Positions 14,738 through 25,992 of a stretch of DNA of 64,000 nucleotides are shown piece by piece. The number at the start of each line of letters is the position of its first letter. Position 1 is the first letter of the stretch. The translations under genes and the position numbers were made by a program. Under the pieces are notes generated by a model. It worked only from the letters and a program-made list of their open reading frames with translations. It did no database searches and was not told the DNA's origin. Source of the stretch: Sphingomonas sp. IC-11 (GTDB lineage: Bacteria; Pseudomonadota; Alphaproteobacteria; Sphingomonadales; Sphingomonadaceae); the NCBI RefSeq assembly GCF_021043365.1, contig NZ_JAJNDU010000001.1, positions 704,068-768,067 of the forward strand, read 5' to 3'.

Positions 14738-14829
14738 GTGCGTTGCAGGGGTAGGCTGCGGCTCTTTTCCGTCCGAAAGCGGAAGAGCCGATCATCGCTG
14801 GCGTCGTGGCGCGCGGGAAAGGGTCCCGC

Positions 14830-14904
14830 TGGCTCCCTGAGTAGGATTCGAACCTACGGCCGCTCGATTAACAGTCGAGAGCTCTACCGCTGAGCTATCA
14901 GGGA
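14830..14904 (-). tRNA. tRNA-Asn (anticodon GTT)
   Basis: A full cloverleaf reads on the minus strand: acceptor TCCCTGA/TCAGGGA, D arm with AGCGGTA, anticodon arm CTCGA-CTGTTAA-TCGAG, T arm GTAGG-TTCGAAT-CCTAC. CCA is encoded (75 nt in total). Confidence 0.96.
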
Positions 14905-14970
14905 ACGCTGCGGGAGGCGCGTCTTTAGCCGGATTCTCGGCGCTTGCAACCCCCGTTTGCGCAGAAAAAA

Positions 14971-15750
14971 TCAGGCGACGAACTGTTCCATGGTGATCCG
15001 GTCGTCCAGCGCGTGCTCGGGGTCGAACAGCAGCGTCAGCTCGCGGGCGCGGTCGATGGCGATGTCGACCTGAGCCACGTCGCGGATCTCACGCTGGTCC
15101 GCCACTGCCGACACCGGCCGCTTGCCGGGATCGAGCACGCGCAAGCTGACGCGCGCCTTGTCGGGCAGAATAGCGCCGCGCCAACGACGCGGGCGAAAGG
15201 CGCTGATCGGCGTTAGCGCGATCATTGCCGAGCCGAGCGGCAAGATGGGGCCATGCGCCGAAAGATTATAGGCGGTCGACCCTGCCGGCGTGGCAACAAG
15301 GATGCCGTCGCAGGCCAGTTCTTCCAGCACGACGCGGTCATTCACCCGCACCTCGAGCTTGGCCGTCTGGCGGGTCTCGCGCAACAGCGAGACTTCGTTG
15401 ATCGCCGGCATGGTATGGATGCGGCCGTCGATACCCGTTGCCGTCATCAACAGCGGCGTCACCTTGAAGGCGCGCGCGTTCGACAGTCGCTCCTCCAGGT
15501 CGTGCTGGCGCCACTCGTTCATCAGGAAGCCGACGGTGCCCAGGTTCATGCCGAACACCGGCACGTTGGCACGCCTGGTGTCCAGAAGCGTGTGCAACGT
15601 CTGCAGCATGAAGCCGTCACCGCCGAGGGCGATCACCACATCGGCTTCGTCGATCGTGCACCAGTCCCAGGCATCGGCAAGTATCGCGCGGGCGCCCTGG
15701 GCCTGGGCGGTTGGCGAGGCGACCAACGCCCGCCGCTGATAATCACTCAT
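14971..15750 (-). CDS. nadK: NAD kinase
   Basis: A 259-residue NAD kinase, which phosphorylates NAD to NADP with ATP or polyphosphate. The family motifs are clear: the GGDG box in VIALGGDGFMLQTLH, FGMNLGTVGFL, the NE box in MPAINEVSLLRET, and the glycine-rich LACDGILVATPAGSTAYNLSAHGPILP split over about residues 145-172. It is at the short end of the family, as usual in alphaproteobacteria. Its ATG overlaps the moaA stop (ATGA), so it is translated behind moaA. Confidence 0.95.
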   Translation of the reverse strand: MSDYQRRALVASPTAQAQGARAILADAWDWCTIDEADVVIALGGDGFMLQTLHTLLDTRRANVPVFGMNLGTVGFLMNEWRQHDLEERLSNARAFKVTPLLMTATGIDGRIHTMPAINEVSLLRETRQTAKLEVRVNDRVVLEELACDGILVATPAGSTAYNLSAHGPILPLGSAMIALTPISAFRPRRWRGAILPDKARVSLRVLDPGKRPVSAVADQREIRDVAQVDIAIDRARELTLLFDPEHALDDRITMEQFVA

Positions 15751-16754
15751 CCGCCTGTTACACTCATGTGCCGCGATACCGCGGGCGCTGCGTTGCGCTC
15801 GATGCGGAAGTCGTGCCGCGCCGGCTTGCCCGCGATGCCGAGCCGGATCGCATCGTCCAGCGCAGCCACGCCCCCGTCGCGCAAGGCGGCCTTCAGATCG
15901 ACCTGATCGTCATGCCCGAGGCACGAGTACAGTCGTCCTTCGGTGGTAAGGCGCACGCGATTGCAGCCGTCACAGAAATTCGCTGTCAGCGGAGAGATCA
16001 GGCCGAGGCGAGTCTTGCCGCCATTTACCCGCCAGTAGCGCGCCGGCCCGCCAGTGCTGACGCCATCGCGTTCCAGGTCGAACTGCATCGACAAGCGATC
16101 GAATACGGCGGTGAGCGGCACGAACCGGTCCGTGCGATCCTCGTCAATCGCGCCCAGCGGCATGGTTTCGATCAGCGTCAGATCATGGCCCTCACCGATG
16201 CACCAGTCGAGCATCGGGGCGATTTCATCTTCGTTCAGGCCCTTCAGCGCGACCATGTTGATCTTCACCGCCAAGCCGGCCCGCTTGGCGGCGGCAATTC
16301 CCTGAAGCACCTGGTCCACATCGCCATGCCGGGTGATATGCCGGAACAAGGCGGGATCGCGGCTGTCGAGGCTGATGTTCAGGCGCCTTATGCCTGCATC
16401 TGCCAGCGCCTCTGCATGATCGGCGAGGCGAGTGGCGTTGGTCGTCATGGTCAGTTCGTCCAAGCCATTGCCGACATGACTGCCGAGCCGCTGAACGAGT
16501 TCCACCACATCGCGGCGCACGAGCGGCTCGCCGCCCGACAACCGGATCTTGCGCACGCCAAAATCAATGAAGCGCTCGGCGATGATCGCGATCTCTTCCA
16601 GCGCGAGCAGCTTGCTGCGCGGCAGGAACGTCATCTTCTCCGCCATGCAATACCGGCAGCGAAGATCGCAGCGATCCGTGACCGAAATGCGCAGATAGCG
16701 GATCGCCCGGCCGAAACCGTCGACAAGGCCGGGGGCGGCGGGCGTAACTCCCAT
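15747..16754 (-). CDS. moaA: GTP 3',8-cyclase MoaA (molybdenum cofactor synthesis)
   Basis: A 335-residue radical-SAM enzyme for the first step of molybdopterin synthesis. The N-terminal CxxxCxxC cluster is in TDRCDLRCRYCMAEK, and the second C-terminal cluster in NFCDGCNRVRLTTEG plus the Cys of LYSCLG. The GGEP motif of radical-SAM enzymes is in RLSGGEPLVRRD. The C-terminal GG (SVTGG) expected for MoaA is the last pair of residues. The ATG at 16754 matches family starts; the frame is open further upstream without conservation. No other moa genes are in the window; nadK is coupled downstream. Confidence 0.95.
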   Translation of the reverse strand: MGVTPAAPGLVDGFGRAIRYLRISVTDRCDLRCRYCMAEKMTFLPRSKLLALEEIAIIAERFIDFGVRKIRLSGGEPLVRRDVVELVQRLGSHVGNGLDELTMTTNATRLADHAEALADAGIRRLNISLDSRDPALFRHITRHGDVDQVLQGIAAAKRAGLAVKINMVALKGLNEDEIAPMLDWCIGEGHDLTLIETMPLGAIDEDRTDRFVPLTAVFDRLSMQFDLERDGVSTGGPARYWRVNGGKTRLGLISPLTANFCDGCNRVRLTTEGRLYSCLGHDDQVDLKAALRDGGVAALDDAIRLGIAGKPARHDFRIERNAAPAVSRHMSVTGG

Positions 16755-16848
16755 AACGGAACAGCTAGGCGCTGAAGAGCCCAGGGACAAGGGTAGGTCC
16801 GTAGTTGCTGCCAGCCCGAGCCACTCATACGGTCGCCGGGTGGGCATC

Positions 16849-18423
16849 ATGGTAAGCGAAACCGTCGAAGTGGCACTGGCCGAGGGCAGCGAAGCGCTGG
16901 CCGCTCTCGTCACGACTGCTGGCGCCCGCTCCGGTGGCGACTGGGCGGAAGTGTTGCTGGTCGATGCGCGTGCCGATCAGCGGTGCGTCGCCGATGCGGA
17001 AGCGATTGCGGCTACTGCCCGGCAAGCGCTGCTGGCCATCGTCTCTGACCAGTGCGGCGCCGCTGCGGCTTATGAAGCCGGGGCCACCCACGTCTCGCTC
17101 GGCGATCCCACCACCGAATCGCTGACGCTCGCGCTTCGCTTCGCCGGCCGATACGCGCGCCGGCTGCGTGGAACGGGCCGTATGCGCCGGGCAGGGGAGG
17201 CGGTCGAGGGCGCCGTCACCCGCTTCATTGGCGACGGCGATCCCGCAGAGCCGGCGACGGTGGCGCTGGTTGCGATTACCCGGTTCGATACGGTGAATGC
17301 CGCATTCGGGCGGGAAGCGGGCGATCAACTGCTGCGACAGGCAGCGGCCCGGCTCGCGGCGGTCCTGCCGCCGTCAGCCGTGATCGAACGCGATCATGGC
17401 GCCCGGTTTGTCATTGCGGTGCGCGAAGGAGGCGACGCCGCGCGGGCCCGTGTCGCGGCAATCGAGGGCGCGCTGGGGCGCGGCTTCACCCTTGGCTGCG
17501 AAGAAGCGCGCCTTGGCGTCCGAATCGGGGTTGCCCATCGCGAAGCTGGCGAGCCCGCACGCTCGCTGGTTACGCGCGCGACCGAGGCGCTGGCCAAGGC
17601 CGCCGCCGGCGACGGCGCGAACGTGCGCTTTGCCCCGCGGCTGCATGTTACCGCGGGGCTGGATCTCGCCGCGGACCTGCACCGGGCGATCGACCGTCGC
17701 GAGATCGACATCCTGTTTCAGCCGCAGGTGATGCTGGATAGCGGGCGGATCACCGGCGTGGAGGCGCTGGCCCGGTGGGAGCATCCGGTGCACGGCGTGC
17801 TCGGCGCCAACACCCTGTTCTCGGCGGCCGATCGCGCCGGTTTGGGGCTGGCGCTGTCCGAGCATATCCAGCTGCTGGCGCTGACGCGGGCGGCAGCCTG
17901 GCAGGGCCAGCTTGCCGCCTTGCGGGTCGCGGTGAACGTCACCGCGGCGGATCTTGCCCGATCCGATTTCGTGACCCACTTCCTGTCGCTCGTGGAGCGT
18001 TCTGGCATCGCGCCCAGCCGGGTAACCGCGGAAGTGACGGAAAGCGGCTTCGTCACTGACCTTCCGTTGGCGGCCGAACGATTGGAGCAATTGCGGGCAC
18101 GGGGGCTACGCATCGCCATCGATGATTTCGGCACCGGCTATTCCAGCCTCGCCTATCTGAAGGCGCTGCCGCTGGACTATCTGAAGGTCGATCGCAGCCT
18201 GACCAAGGACATCGCCGGCGCGCCGCGAGCGCGCGTGGTTGTGCGCGGGATCCTGGACATCGCGGCGGGACTGGGTTTGCAGACCATTGCGGAGGGCGTC
18301 GAGAACGCCCGCGAGCGGGATCTTCTCGCCGCCGAAGGCTGTACCCTTTACCAGGGATTCCTATGCGCCGGGCCGCTTGATGAGCGGGCCCTGAAGGCGC
18401 TGGTGGAGGAACATCGGCAATGA
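16849..18423 (+). CDS. c-di-GMP phosphodiesterase (EAL) with degenerate GGDEF domain
   Basis: About 524 residues in three parts: an N-terminal region resembling a receiver without phospho-Asp (1-105), a GGDEF-like domain whose signature has decayed (ERDHGARF in place of GGDEF), and a complete EAL domain. EAL residues look intact: E305 in EALARWEHP, the Asn in VAVNVTAADL, DDFGTGYSSLAYL near residue 425, KVDRSLTKD, and the final E in IAEGVEN. It should hydrolyse c-di-GMP but not make it. The start may be the GTG at 16840. Its stop overlaps the next gene (ATGA). Confidence 0.9.
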   Translation: MVSETVEVALAEGSEALAALVTTAGARSGGDWAEVLLVDARADQRCVADAEAIAATARQALLAIVSDQCGAAAAYEAGATHVSLGDPTTESLTLALRFAGRYARRLRGTGRMRRAGEAVEGAVTRFIGDGDPAEPATVALVAITRFDTVNAAFGREAGDQLLRQAAARLAAVLPPSAVIERDHGARFVIAVREGGDAARARVAAIEGALGRGFTLGCEEARLGVRIGVAHREAGEPARSLVTRATEALAKAAAGDGANVRFAPRLHVTAGLDLAADLHRAIDRREIDILFQPQVMLDSGRITGVEALARWEHPVHGVLGANTLFSAADRAGLGLALSEHIQLLALTRAAAWQGQLAALRVAVNVTAADLARSDFVTHFLSLVERSGIAPSRVTAEVTESGFVTDLPLAAERLEQLRARGLRIAIDDFGTGYSSLAYLKALPLDYLKVDRSLTKDIAGAPRARVVVRGILDIAAGLGLQTIAEGVENARERDLLAAEGCTLYQGFLCAGPLDERALKALVEEHRQ

Positions 18424-18833
18424 TCCAAGCAATGCTGACGCCGGTCGCGGCCGCAGCGGCCGCACTGGCGTCGCCGCAGGCCGCGATCGAGGCGGAAATG
18501 GCGGCCAGCGCCGCCGGCTGGAACGCCGGTTCACTGGAGCGGTTCATGGCAGTTTATGCCGATGATGCCGTTTATGCGTCCGGTAAGGAGTTGGCGCGCG
18601 GCAAGGCGGCGATTGCGAGCCGCTACGCCAAGAGCTTTGCGGACGGGGCGAACAGCCGCGGACGACTGGCGTTCCAGCCGGTCGCGTGGCGTACGATCAG
18701 CAACGTCCACATGCTGCTGGTAGCGCGCTGGTCGCTGACGCCAGCCGCTGGTGAGGCGCAAGGCGGGCTCACGACGTTGTTGTTCGAGCGTCGCAAGGAG
18801 GGCTGGAGGATCATCGCCGATCACAGCTCCTGA
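18420..18833 (+). CDS. DUF4440/SnoaL-like (NTF2-fold) protein
   Basis: A 137-residue protein with the NTF2-like cone fold pattern of the DUF4440/YybH group: AGSLERFMAVYADDAVYASGKE early, LLVARWSL in the middle, and the family ending LLFERRKEGWRIIADHSS. The first ~20 residues are Ala-rich and could be a weak signal peptide. Its ATG overlaps the EAL gene stop by 4 nt, so it is coupled to c-di-GMP breakdown at the expression level. The ligand or function is unknown. Confidence 0.82.
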   Translation: MIQAMLTPVAAAAAALASPQAAIEAEMAASAAGWNAGSLERFMAVYADDAVYASGKELARGKAAIASRYAKSFADGANSRGRLAFQPVAWRTISNVHMLLVARWSLTPAAGEAQGGLTTLLFERRKEGWRIIADHSS

Positions 18834-18865
18834 GTGGTGGCGCCCCGGTCAGGAGGAGTGGCGGA

Positions 18866-19297
18866 ATGAGGGTCTTCACCATCGGCTATGAAGGGGTGAC
18901 GATGGACGAGTTCATCGCCGCCTTGCAGACGGCAGGGGTGGAGCGAGTGATCGACGTGCGGGCGCTGCCATTGTCGCGGCGGCCGGGTTTTTCCAAATCG
19001 ATCCTGGCGGCGACGCTGCGCGACACGGGCATCGACTATGTCCATCTAAAGGCGCTGGGCACGCCCAAGCGCGGGCGGGATGCGGCAAAGAAGGGCGATG
19101 TGGCGACCTTGCGCGCCGTGTACGAAGATCAGTTGGCGCTTCCGGAGGCGCAGGCCGCCGCGGCGCAGATGCGCGCGCTGGCCGCAGAGAGGCCGTCCGC
19201 ATTGCTGTGCTATGAGCGCGATCCCTGTCACTGCCACCGCACCTTGCTGTTGCAGGCCGAGGGGGACGGAGCCGAGGTGGTCGACCTCTATACGTGA
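18866..19297 (+). CDS. DUF488 family protein
   Basis: A 143-residue DUF488 protein. The start RVFTIGYEGVTMDEFIAAL and the VIDVRALPLSRRPGFSK block are diagnostic, and the C-terminal Cys/His motif (LLCYERDPCHCHRTLL) is intact. The family is widespread and lacks an agreed biochemical role; the Cys/His end suggests metal or nucleic acid binding, which is not shown. It has its own GGAGGAG Shine-Dalgarno and may follow the EAL/DUF4440 pair as a third operon gene. Confidence 0.85.
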   Translation: MRVFTIGYEGVTMDEFIAALQTAGVERVIDVRALPLSRRPGFSKSILAATLRDTGIDYVHLKALGTPKRGRDAAKKGDVATLRAVYEDQLALPEAQAAAAQMRALAAERPSALLCYERDPCHCHRTLLLQAEGDGAEVVDLYT

Positions 19298-19381
19298 GCG
19301 AGGTGGTGCTTCCGTATCTTTCGGAAGCGAGCGGCAAGGCGCTGCGCACGGCCGAAGTGACGGCCGAATGCCGGCGTACGC

Positions 19382-19825
19382 CTAGGGCAGCGCGTAGCCG
19401 ACGGTAGACTGGGCGATCAGCCGATCCTCGCTGTCCTGCCAGATGCGGACGTCGACGCTGGCAAGTCGGCGGCCGAGCTTCAGCAGTCGTGCATCGGCGA
19501 ACACAGCGCGGTGATTGCACGGCCGCAGGAAGGTAATGGACAGCGCGTTCGTGACGGCCATCTGCTCCGGGCCATGGTGCGCCGCGATCACGGCGTAAGC
19601 GGCGAGATCGGCCAGCGTCATCAGCGTCGGGCCGGAAACGATATTGCCGGGCCGAAGCGTGGACGCGTCGGGATCGAGCCGGATCCGCAGATGGCCGGGC
19701 GTGAGGCTGACGACCTCGCCTAGTTTTGCCGGATCGCTGGCTGGGAAAGCAGCGGTGAGGAAGCCGGTCACTTCCTCCGCCGTCAAACGCAGCGTGAGCG
19801 GTGATCCGCCGGAGGAACTGGCCAT
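19382..19825 (-). CDS. PaaI-type hotdog-fold thioesterase
   Basis: A 147-residue hotdog-fold protein of the PaaI/YiiD branch. The helix of the fold and catalytic region are in GNIVSGPTLMTLADLAAYAVIAAHHG, and the strand NALSITFLRPCNHRAVFADARLLKLGRR spans about residues 90-117. Such enzymes hydrolyse acyl-CoA thioesters; the acyl substrate is unknown. It starts 8 nt after the DUF952 stop on the same strand, and so probably belongs to the gyrA transcript. Confidence 0.85.
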   Translation of the reverse strand: MASSSGGSPLTLRLTAEEVTGFLTAAFPASDPAKLGEVVSLTPGHLRIRLDPDASTLRPGNIVSGPTLMTLADLAAYAVIAAHHGPEQMAVTNALSITFLRPCNHRAVFADARLLKLGRRLASVDVRIWQDSEDRLIAQSTVGYALP

Positions 19826-19833
19826 GGACGCGA

Positions 19834-20180
19834 TCAGCCGGTGACTGGGAGCCGGACGGTGCCGTCATCCTCGCGGTGGAGCGCGCTGTACGCGACCACG
19901 GTATCGAGCGTCAGCGGGCCATAAAGGTGCGGGAAGAGTTGACCACCGCGGCTCTCTTCCCACCGGATCTTCTCGCCGAGCGCCTCCAGATCGACAGCCG
20001 CGACGTGCAGATCGTCCTGCCCGGCGAAGTGCTTGTCGACAGTTTCCGTCAACTGTCCTGCGGTGGACAGATGAACGTAGCCATCGGCCAGGTCCACCGG
20101 CGCGCCGGCAAAGGTGCCGTCGCGTTCGAGCGCGGCCATCTGATCGCCGGTCAGCACCTTGTAAGCAGTCTTCGGGTGGC

Positions 20181-20184
<4 letters not shown>
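19834..20184 (-). CDS. DUF952 family protein
   Basis: A 116-residue DUF952 protein. Family phrases are present: AYKVLTGDQMAALERDGTFAGAPVDLADGYVHLSTAGQL at the N-terminal half, DLEALGEKIRWEESRGGQLFPHLYGPL in the middle. The fold resembles ADP-ribosyl-transferase-like or glutathione-S-transferase-associated proteins in annotations, but the role is unproven. Its ATG overlaps the gyrA stop (ATGA), so it is translated behind gyrA, a common arrangement in this order. Confidence 0.85.
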
Positions 20185-22967
<2,783 letters not shown>

Positions 22968-23078
22968 AACGCTACTTTCACTATGGGGTTCGTCTTGGTC
23001 TCGCTCTAGGAGGCTGCAACCCAAATGTCACGCGTACGTACGTGCGCGCGCGAGGGGAAGGATGCGGCCGCGAGCGGG

Positions 23079-23735
23079 TTAGGGCGCAATCTCCACGCCG
23101 TCCCAGCTGATCAGCTTCCCGCTGTCCTGCGGCTTCAGTCCGTCGATGACGTCCAGAAGCTGCACCGCGGCGCGATCCGGCTTGAACAGGTCGCGCCCGC
23201 TTTGCTGGAACGGTCGAGACAGCTTTGTATCAACCGTGCCGGGATGCAGCGCGACGACGATCCCGCGCTCGTTCCGTCGCCGGTCTTCTATCGCCAGGGT
23301 GCGGACAAGCTGGTTCAGTGCGGCCTTGCTCGCGCGATAGCCGTACCAGCCGCCGAGCCGATTGTCGGAAATGCTGCCCACTCGGGCAGAAAGCACGGCG
23401 AGCACGGATCGGCCGGTCCGCGGCATGATCGGCAGGAAGTGTTTTGCGACCAGCGCCGGGCCGATCGCATTCACCGCATATTGCCGCGCCAGCCAGGCGG
23501 GATCGAGATCACGCAGGGCCTTCTCCGGGCCGTGCTCGCCATCGTGCAGGAGCCCCGTCGCCACCACCACCAGTTCGGGCGTGCCGGCGGCAGCTGCCGC
23601 GCGGGCGATCGAGGATTCGTCCATCAGGTCCAGCTGCGGACGGGAGAGGCGTTGTATGGCGGCTCCTTCGTCCTCCAATGCATCCGCCAATGCGCCGCCG
23701 ATACCGCCCGAGGCGCCAATGATCACGGTCTTCAT
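23079..23735 (-). CDS. Short-chain dehydrogenase/reductase (SDR)
   Basis: A 218-residue SDR. The nucleotide-binding motif is TVIIGASGGIGGALAD, the catalytic Ser region is VLAVLSARVGSI, and YxxxK is in WYGYRASKAALNQL. The short length and the absence of a typical acidic residue for NADH at the end of strand 2 fit small cell-contact (C-factor)-like SDRs. The substrate is unknown. It lies 111 bp upstream of gyrA on the same strand. The ATG at 23735 begins the conserved MKTVII strand; an upstream in-frame extension is not conserved. Confidence 0.88.
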   Translation of the reverse strand: MKTVIIGASGGIGGALADALEDEGAAIQRLSRPQLDLMDESSIARAAAAAGTPELVVVATGLLHDGEHGPEKALRDLDPAWLARQYAVNAIGPALVAKHFLPIMPRTGRSVLAVLSARVGSISDNRLGGWYGYRASKAALNQLVRTLAIEDRRRNERGIVVALHPGTVDTKLSRPFQQSGRDLFKPDRAAVQLLDVIDGLKPQDSGKLISWDGVEIAP

Positions 23736-23860
23736 GCACGTGCGGCTAGGCGCGCAAATCATTACGTTCAATGTCCATTCAGCGCCTTTCCTTGATGGAG
23801 CGGCGCGAGGGCATTAAGCGCAGGCCCAAGTATTCACGCCCGAAGAGGAGAGCAGTTTCG

Positions 23861-25153
23861 ATGAAGAGCATTTCCCGCGTTGCCTTCGCGGCCGCGTTGA
23901 TGGCCGGCGCGGCGGGTCTCGCCGTCTCCCCGCCGGCGGTGGCCCAGAAGAAGAAAGAGGAGCAGAAGGCTCCGTCGCTGAAGCTCAGCAAGGAGGTGCA
24001 GAACGCCGCCGCCGCCGCCCAGAAGGCGATTGCGGCGAAGGATTTCGCCACCGCCTCGACTCAGCTGACCGCGGCGCAGGGTTCGGCCAAGAGCGATGAC
24101 GACCGCTACATCATCGCGGCGCTTCAGCTTCAGGCAGAAGCCACCAAGCTGCAGGATGCGCGCGCGTCCAACCAGCAGGTCAGCGACCAGGGCCTGAAGG
24201 CGCCGCTGGAAGCGCTGATCGCCAATCCGAAGACCCCGGCGGTCGACGTGGCCAAGTACAATTACCAGCTCGGTGTCATGGCGTCGAACGCCAAGGACAG
24301 CGCCGGTGCCATCAATTATTTCCAGCGTGCGCAGCAGCTGGGTTATACCGATCCGAACCTGCCGCTTCAGATGGTCAAGCTGAAGATGGACGCGGGCGAT
24401 ATCGCGGGCGGCTCGGCGGAGCTGGAAAAGGCGATCGACGCCCAGACGGCAGCTGGCCAGAAGCCCAGCGAGGATCTGTACAAGTACGCCATTGCGCAGA
24501 CCAACAAGAAGCGCATGGGCCCGCAGACCGCCGGCTGGATCAAGCGCTGGCTGGTTGCCTATCCGACCGCGCAGAATTGGCGCGACGGCATCGTCACCTA
24601 TGGCATGACCCAGCAGAGCGCCGTGACGCTGGACAAGGGCCAGAAGGTCGACATGTATCGCCTGCTGCGCGCCACCAAGGGCCTGGCCGACCAGTATGAC
24701 TATGAGGCGTACGCTCAGTGGACCTACGATCTGGGTCTGCCGTACGAAACCAAGACCGTGCTCGAGGAAGGCAAGGCATCGGGCAAGGTTCCGGCCAGCA
24801 GCAACTCGGCAAGCGACCTGCTGCGCCTTGCCAACCAGGCGATCGCAACCGAAGGTTCGCTCGCTCCGGTGGAGGCAAAGGCGAAGGCTGGCGCCAACGG
24901 CCGTATCGCGCTGAACACGGGTGACGCGTACCTCGGCATGGGCAATTGGGCTAAGGCGATCGAGCTTTACCGGGTCGCCCTGCAGAAGGGCGGTGTCGAT
25001 GCGGATACCGTGAACACGCACCTGGGCATCGCGCTGGCGAACTCGGGTGACAAGGCAGCGGCCAAAGCAGCGTTCGCCGAGGTGAAGACCGCGCCGCGTT
25101 CGGAGATCGCATCCTTCTGGACGCTCTATCTCGACAACCCGCCGTCGGCCTGA
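23861..25153 (+). CDS. Periplasmic TPR-repeat protein
   Basis: A 430-residue exported protein. It has a Sec signal peptide (SISRVAFAAALMAGAAGLAV, cleavage after PPAVAQ), a Lys/Glu-rich linker (KKKEEQK), then helical repeats of tetratricopeptide type (for example GDAYLGMGNWAKAIELYRVAL and HLGIALANSGDKAAAKAAF near residues 350-410). TPR proteins act as protein-binding scaffolds; no partner can be named. It has a GAGGAGAG Shine-Dalgarno and its own terminator, so it is probably monocistronic. Codon use looks highly expressed. Confidence 0.85.
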   Translation: MKSISRVAFAAALMAGAAGLAVSPPAVAQKKKEEQKAPSLKLSKEVQNAAAAAQKAIAAKDFATASTQLTAAQGSAKSDDDRYIIAALQLQAEATKLQDARASNQQVSDQGLKAPLEALIANPKTPAVDVAKYNYQLGVMASNAKDSAGAINYFQRAQQLGYTDPNLPLQMVKLKMDAGDIAGGSAELEKAIDAQTAAGQKPSEDLYKYAIAQTNKKRMGPQTAGWIKRWLVAYPTAQNWRDGIVTYGMTQQSAVTLDKGQKVDMYRLLRATKGLADQYDYEAYAQWTYDLGLPYETKTVLEEGKASGKVPASSNSASDLLRLANQAIATEGSLAPVEAKAKAGANGRIALNTGDAYLGMGNWAKAIELYRVALQKGGVDADTVNTHLGIALANSGDKAAAKAAFAEVKTAPRSEIASFWTLYLDNPPSA

Positions 25154-25180
25154 TCCGGTCGGCACAGGCTGAAAATGGAA

Positions 25181-25206
25181 GGGGCGGCTTCGGCCGCCCC
25201 TTTTGT
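25181..25206 (+). terminator. Intrinsic terminator after the TPR gene
   Basis: A GGGGCGG/CCGCCCC stem around a CTTCGG loop is followed by TTTTG. It begins 27 nt after the stop. Confidence 0.88.
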
Positions 25207-25337
25207 TATGTGCTTCGTGCGCTCAGATGGTGATGCGGCCGCTCTATGAAGGCGGTCAGCCGCTCGCCGGATGTTGCGCGGTCACCCGCACGATTGCTGG
25301 GACCAGTTTGGCGAAGAATGTGCCCGGCGTTGCGACC

Positions 25338-25838
25338 TTAGTCCTCGGGAACTACGATGGGCACGCCCGGCTCGGCCTTGGCCGTGCGGATCGTCAATGA
25401 CGATTTCACGCTGGCGACGTTCGGAGCCGCGGTCAGGTGGGTGGTGAGGATACGCTGAAATGATTCAAGGTCGGACGCCACGATCTTCAGGATGAAGTCG
25501 ATTTCGCCGTTCAGCATGTGGCATTCGCGAACCTCCGGGATGCCGGCGACGTGGCGCTCGAACGCGGCAAGGTCGTGCTCGGCCTGGCTTCGCAGGCTGA
25601 CCATCGCGAAAACGGTGATTGGGAAACCCAGCATCGCCGGCTCGCAATCGGCGTGATAGCCGCGGATCACGCCCGCCTGCTCCAGCGATCGGACGCGTCG
25701 AAGGCACGGGGGGGCCGTGAGCCCCACACGTTCCGCCAGATCGACATTCGTCATCCGGCCATCTTCTTGCAACAGGGCGAGGATCTGTCGGTCAATCCGA
25801 TCAAGCACGGAAAGCACCGGTTGCACGCAGCATTTCAA
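25338..25838 (-). CDS. Lrp/AsnC-family transcriptional regulator
   Basis: A ~165-residue Lrp/AsnC regulator. The N-terminal helix-turn-helix reads DRIDRQILALLQEDGRMTNVDLAERVGLTAPPCLRRVRSLEQAG (residues ~12-56), followed by the RAM ligand-binding domain (ECHMLNGEIDFILKIVASDLESF). Such proteins sense amino acids and bind DNA as octamers. The start is uncertain: TTG at 25838 gives the longest form, and GTG codons at 25826, 25817 and 25808 would also keep the whole domain. Target genes are unknown; it points away from the downstream kinase. Confidence 0.9.
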   Translation of the reverse strand: MKCCVQPVLSVLDRIDRQILALLQEDGRMTNVDLAERVGLTAPPCLRRVRSLEQAGVIRGYHADCEPAMLGFPITVFAMVSLRSQAEHDLAAFERHVAGIPEVRECHMLNGEIDFILKIVASDLESFQRILTTHLTAAPNVASVKSSLTIRTAKAEPGVPIVVPED

Positions 25839-25992
25839 TCAAGAACATGGCTGCACCTATAGGATAGTTGCGTGGCAACGCAATTGTCCGTGCATGGGCT
25901 TGGTCACGATTCATTTGTTTTCGCGGGTGTATGGCTCCGCTACGAGCGACACCGGCAAGCGGTCTGGTCGCAGCTAGGGAATGAGGCAGTAG

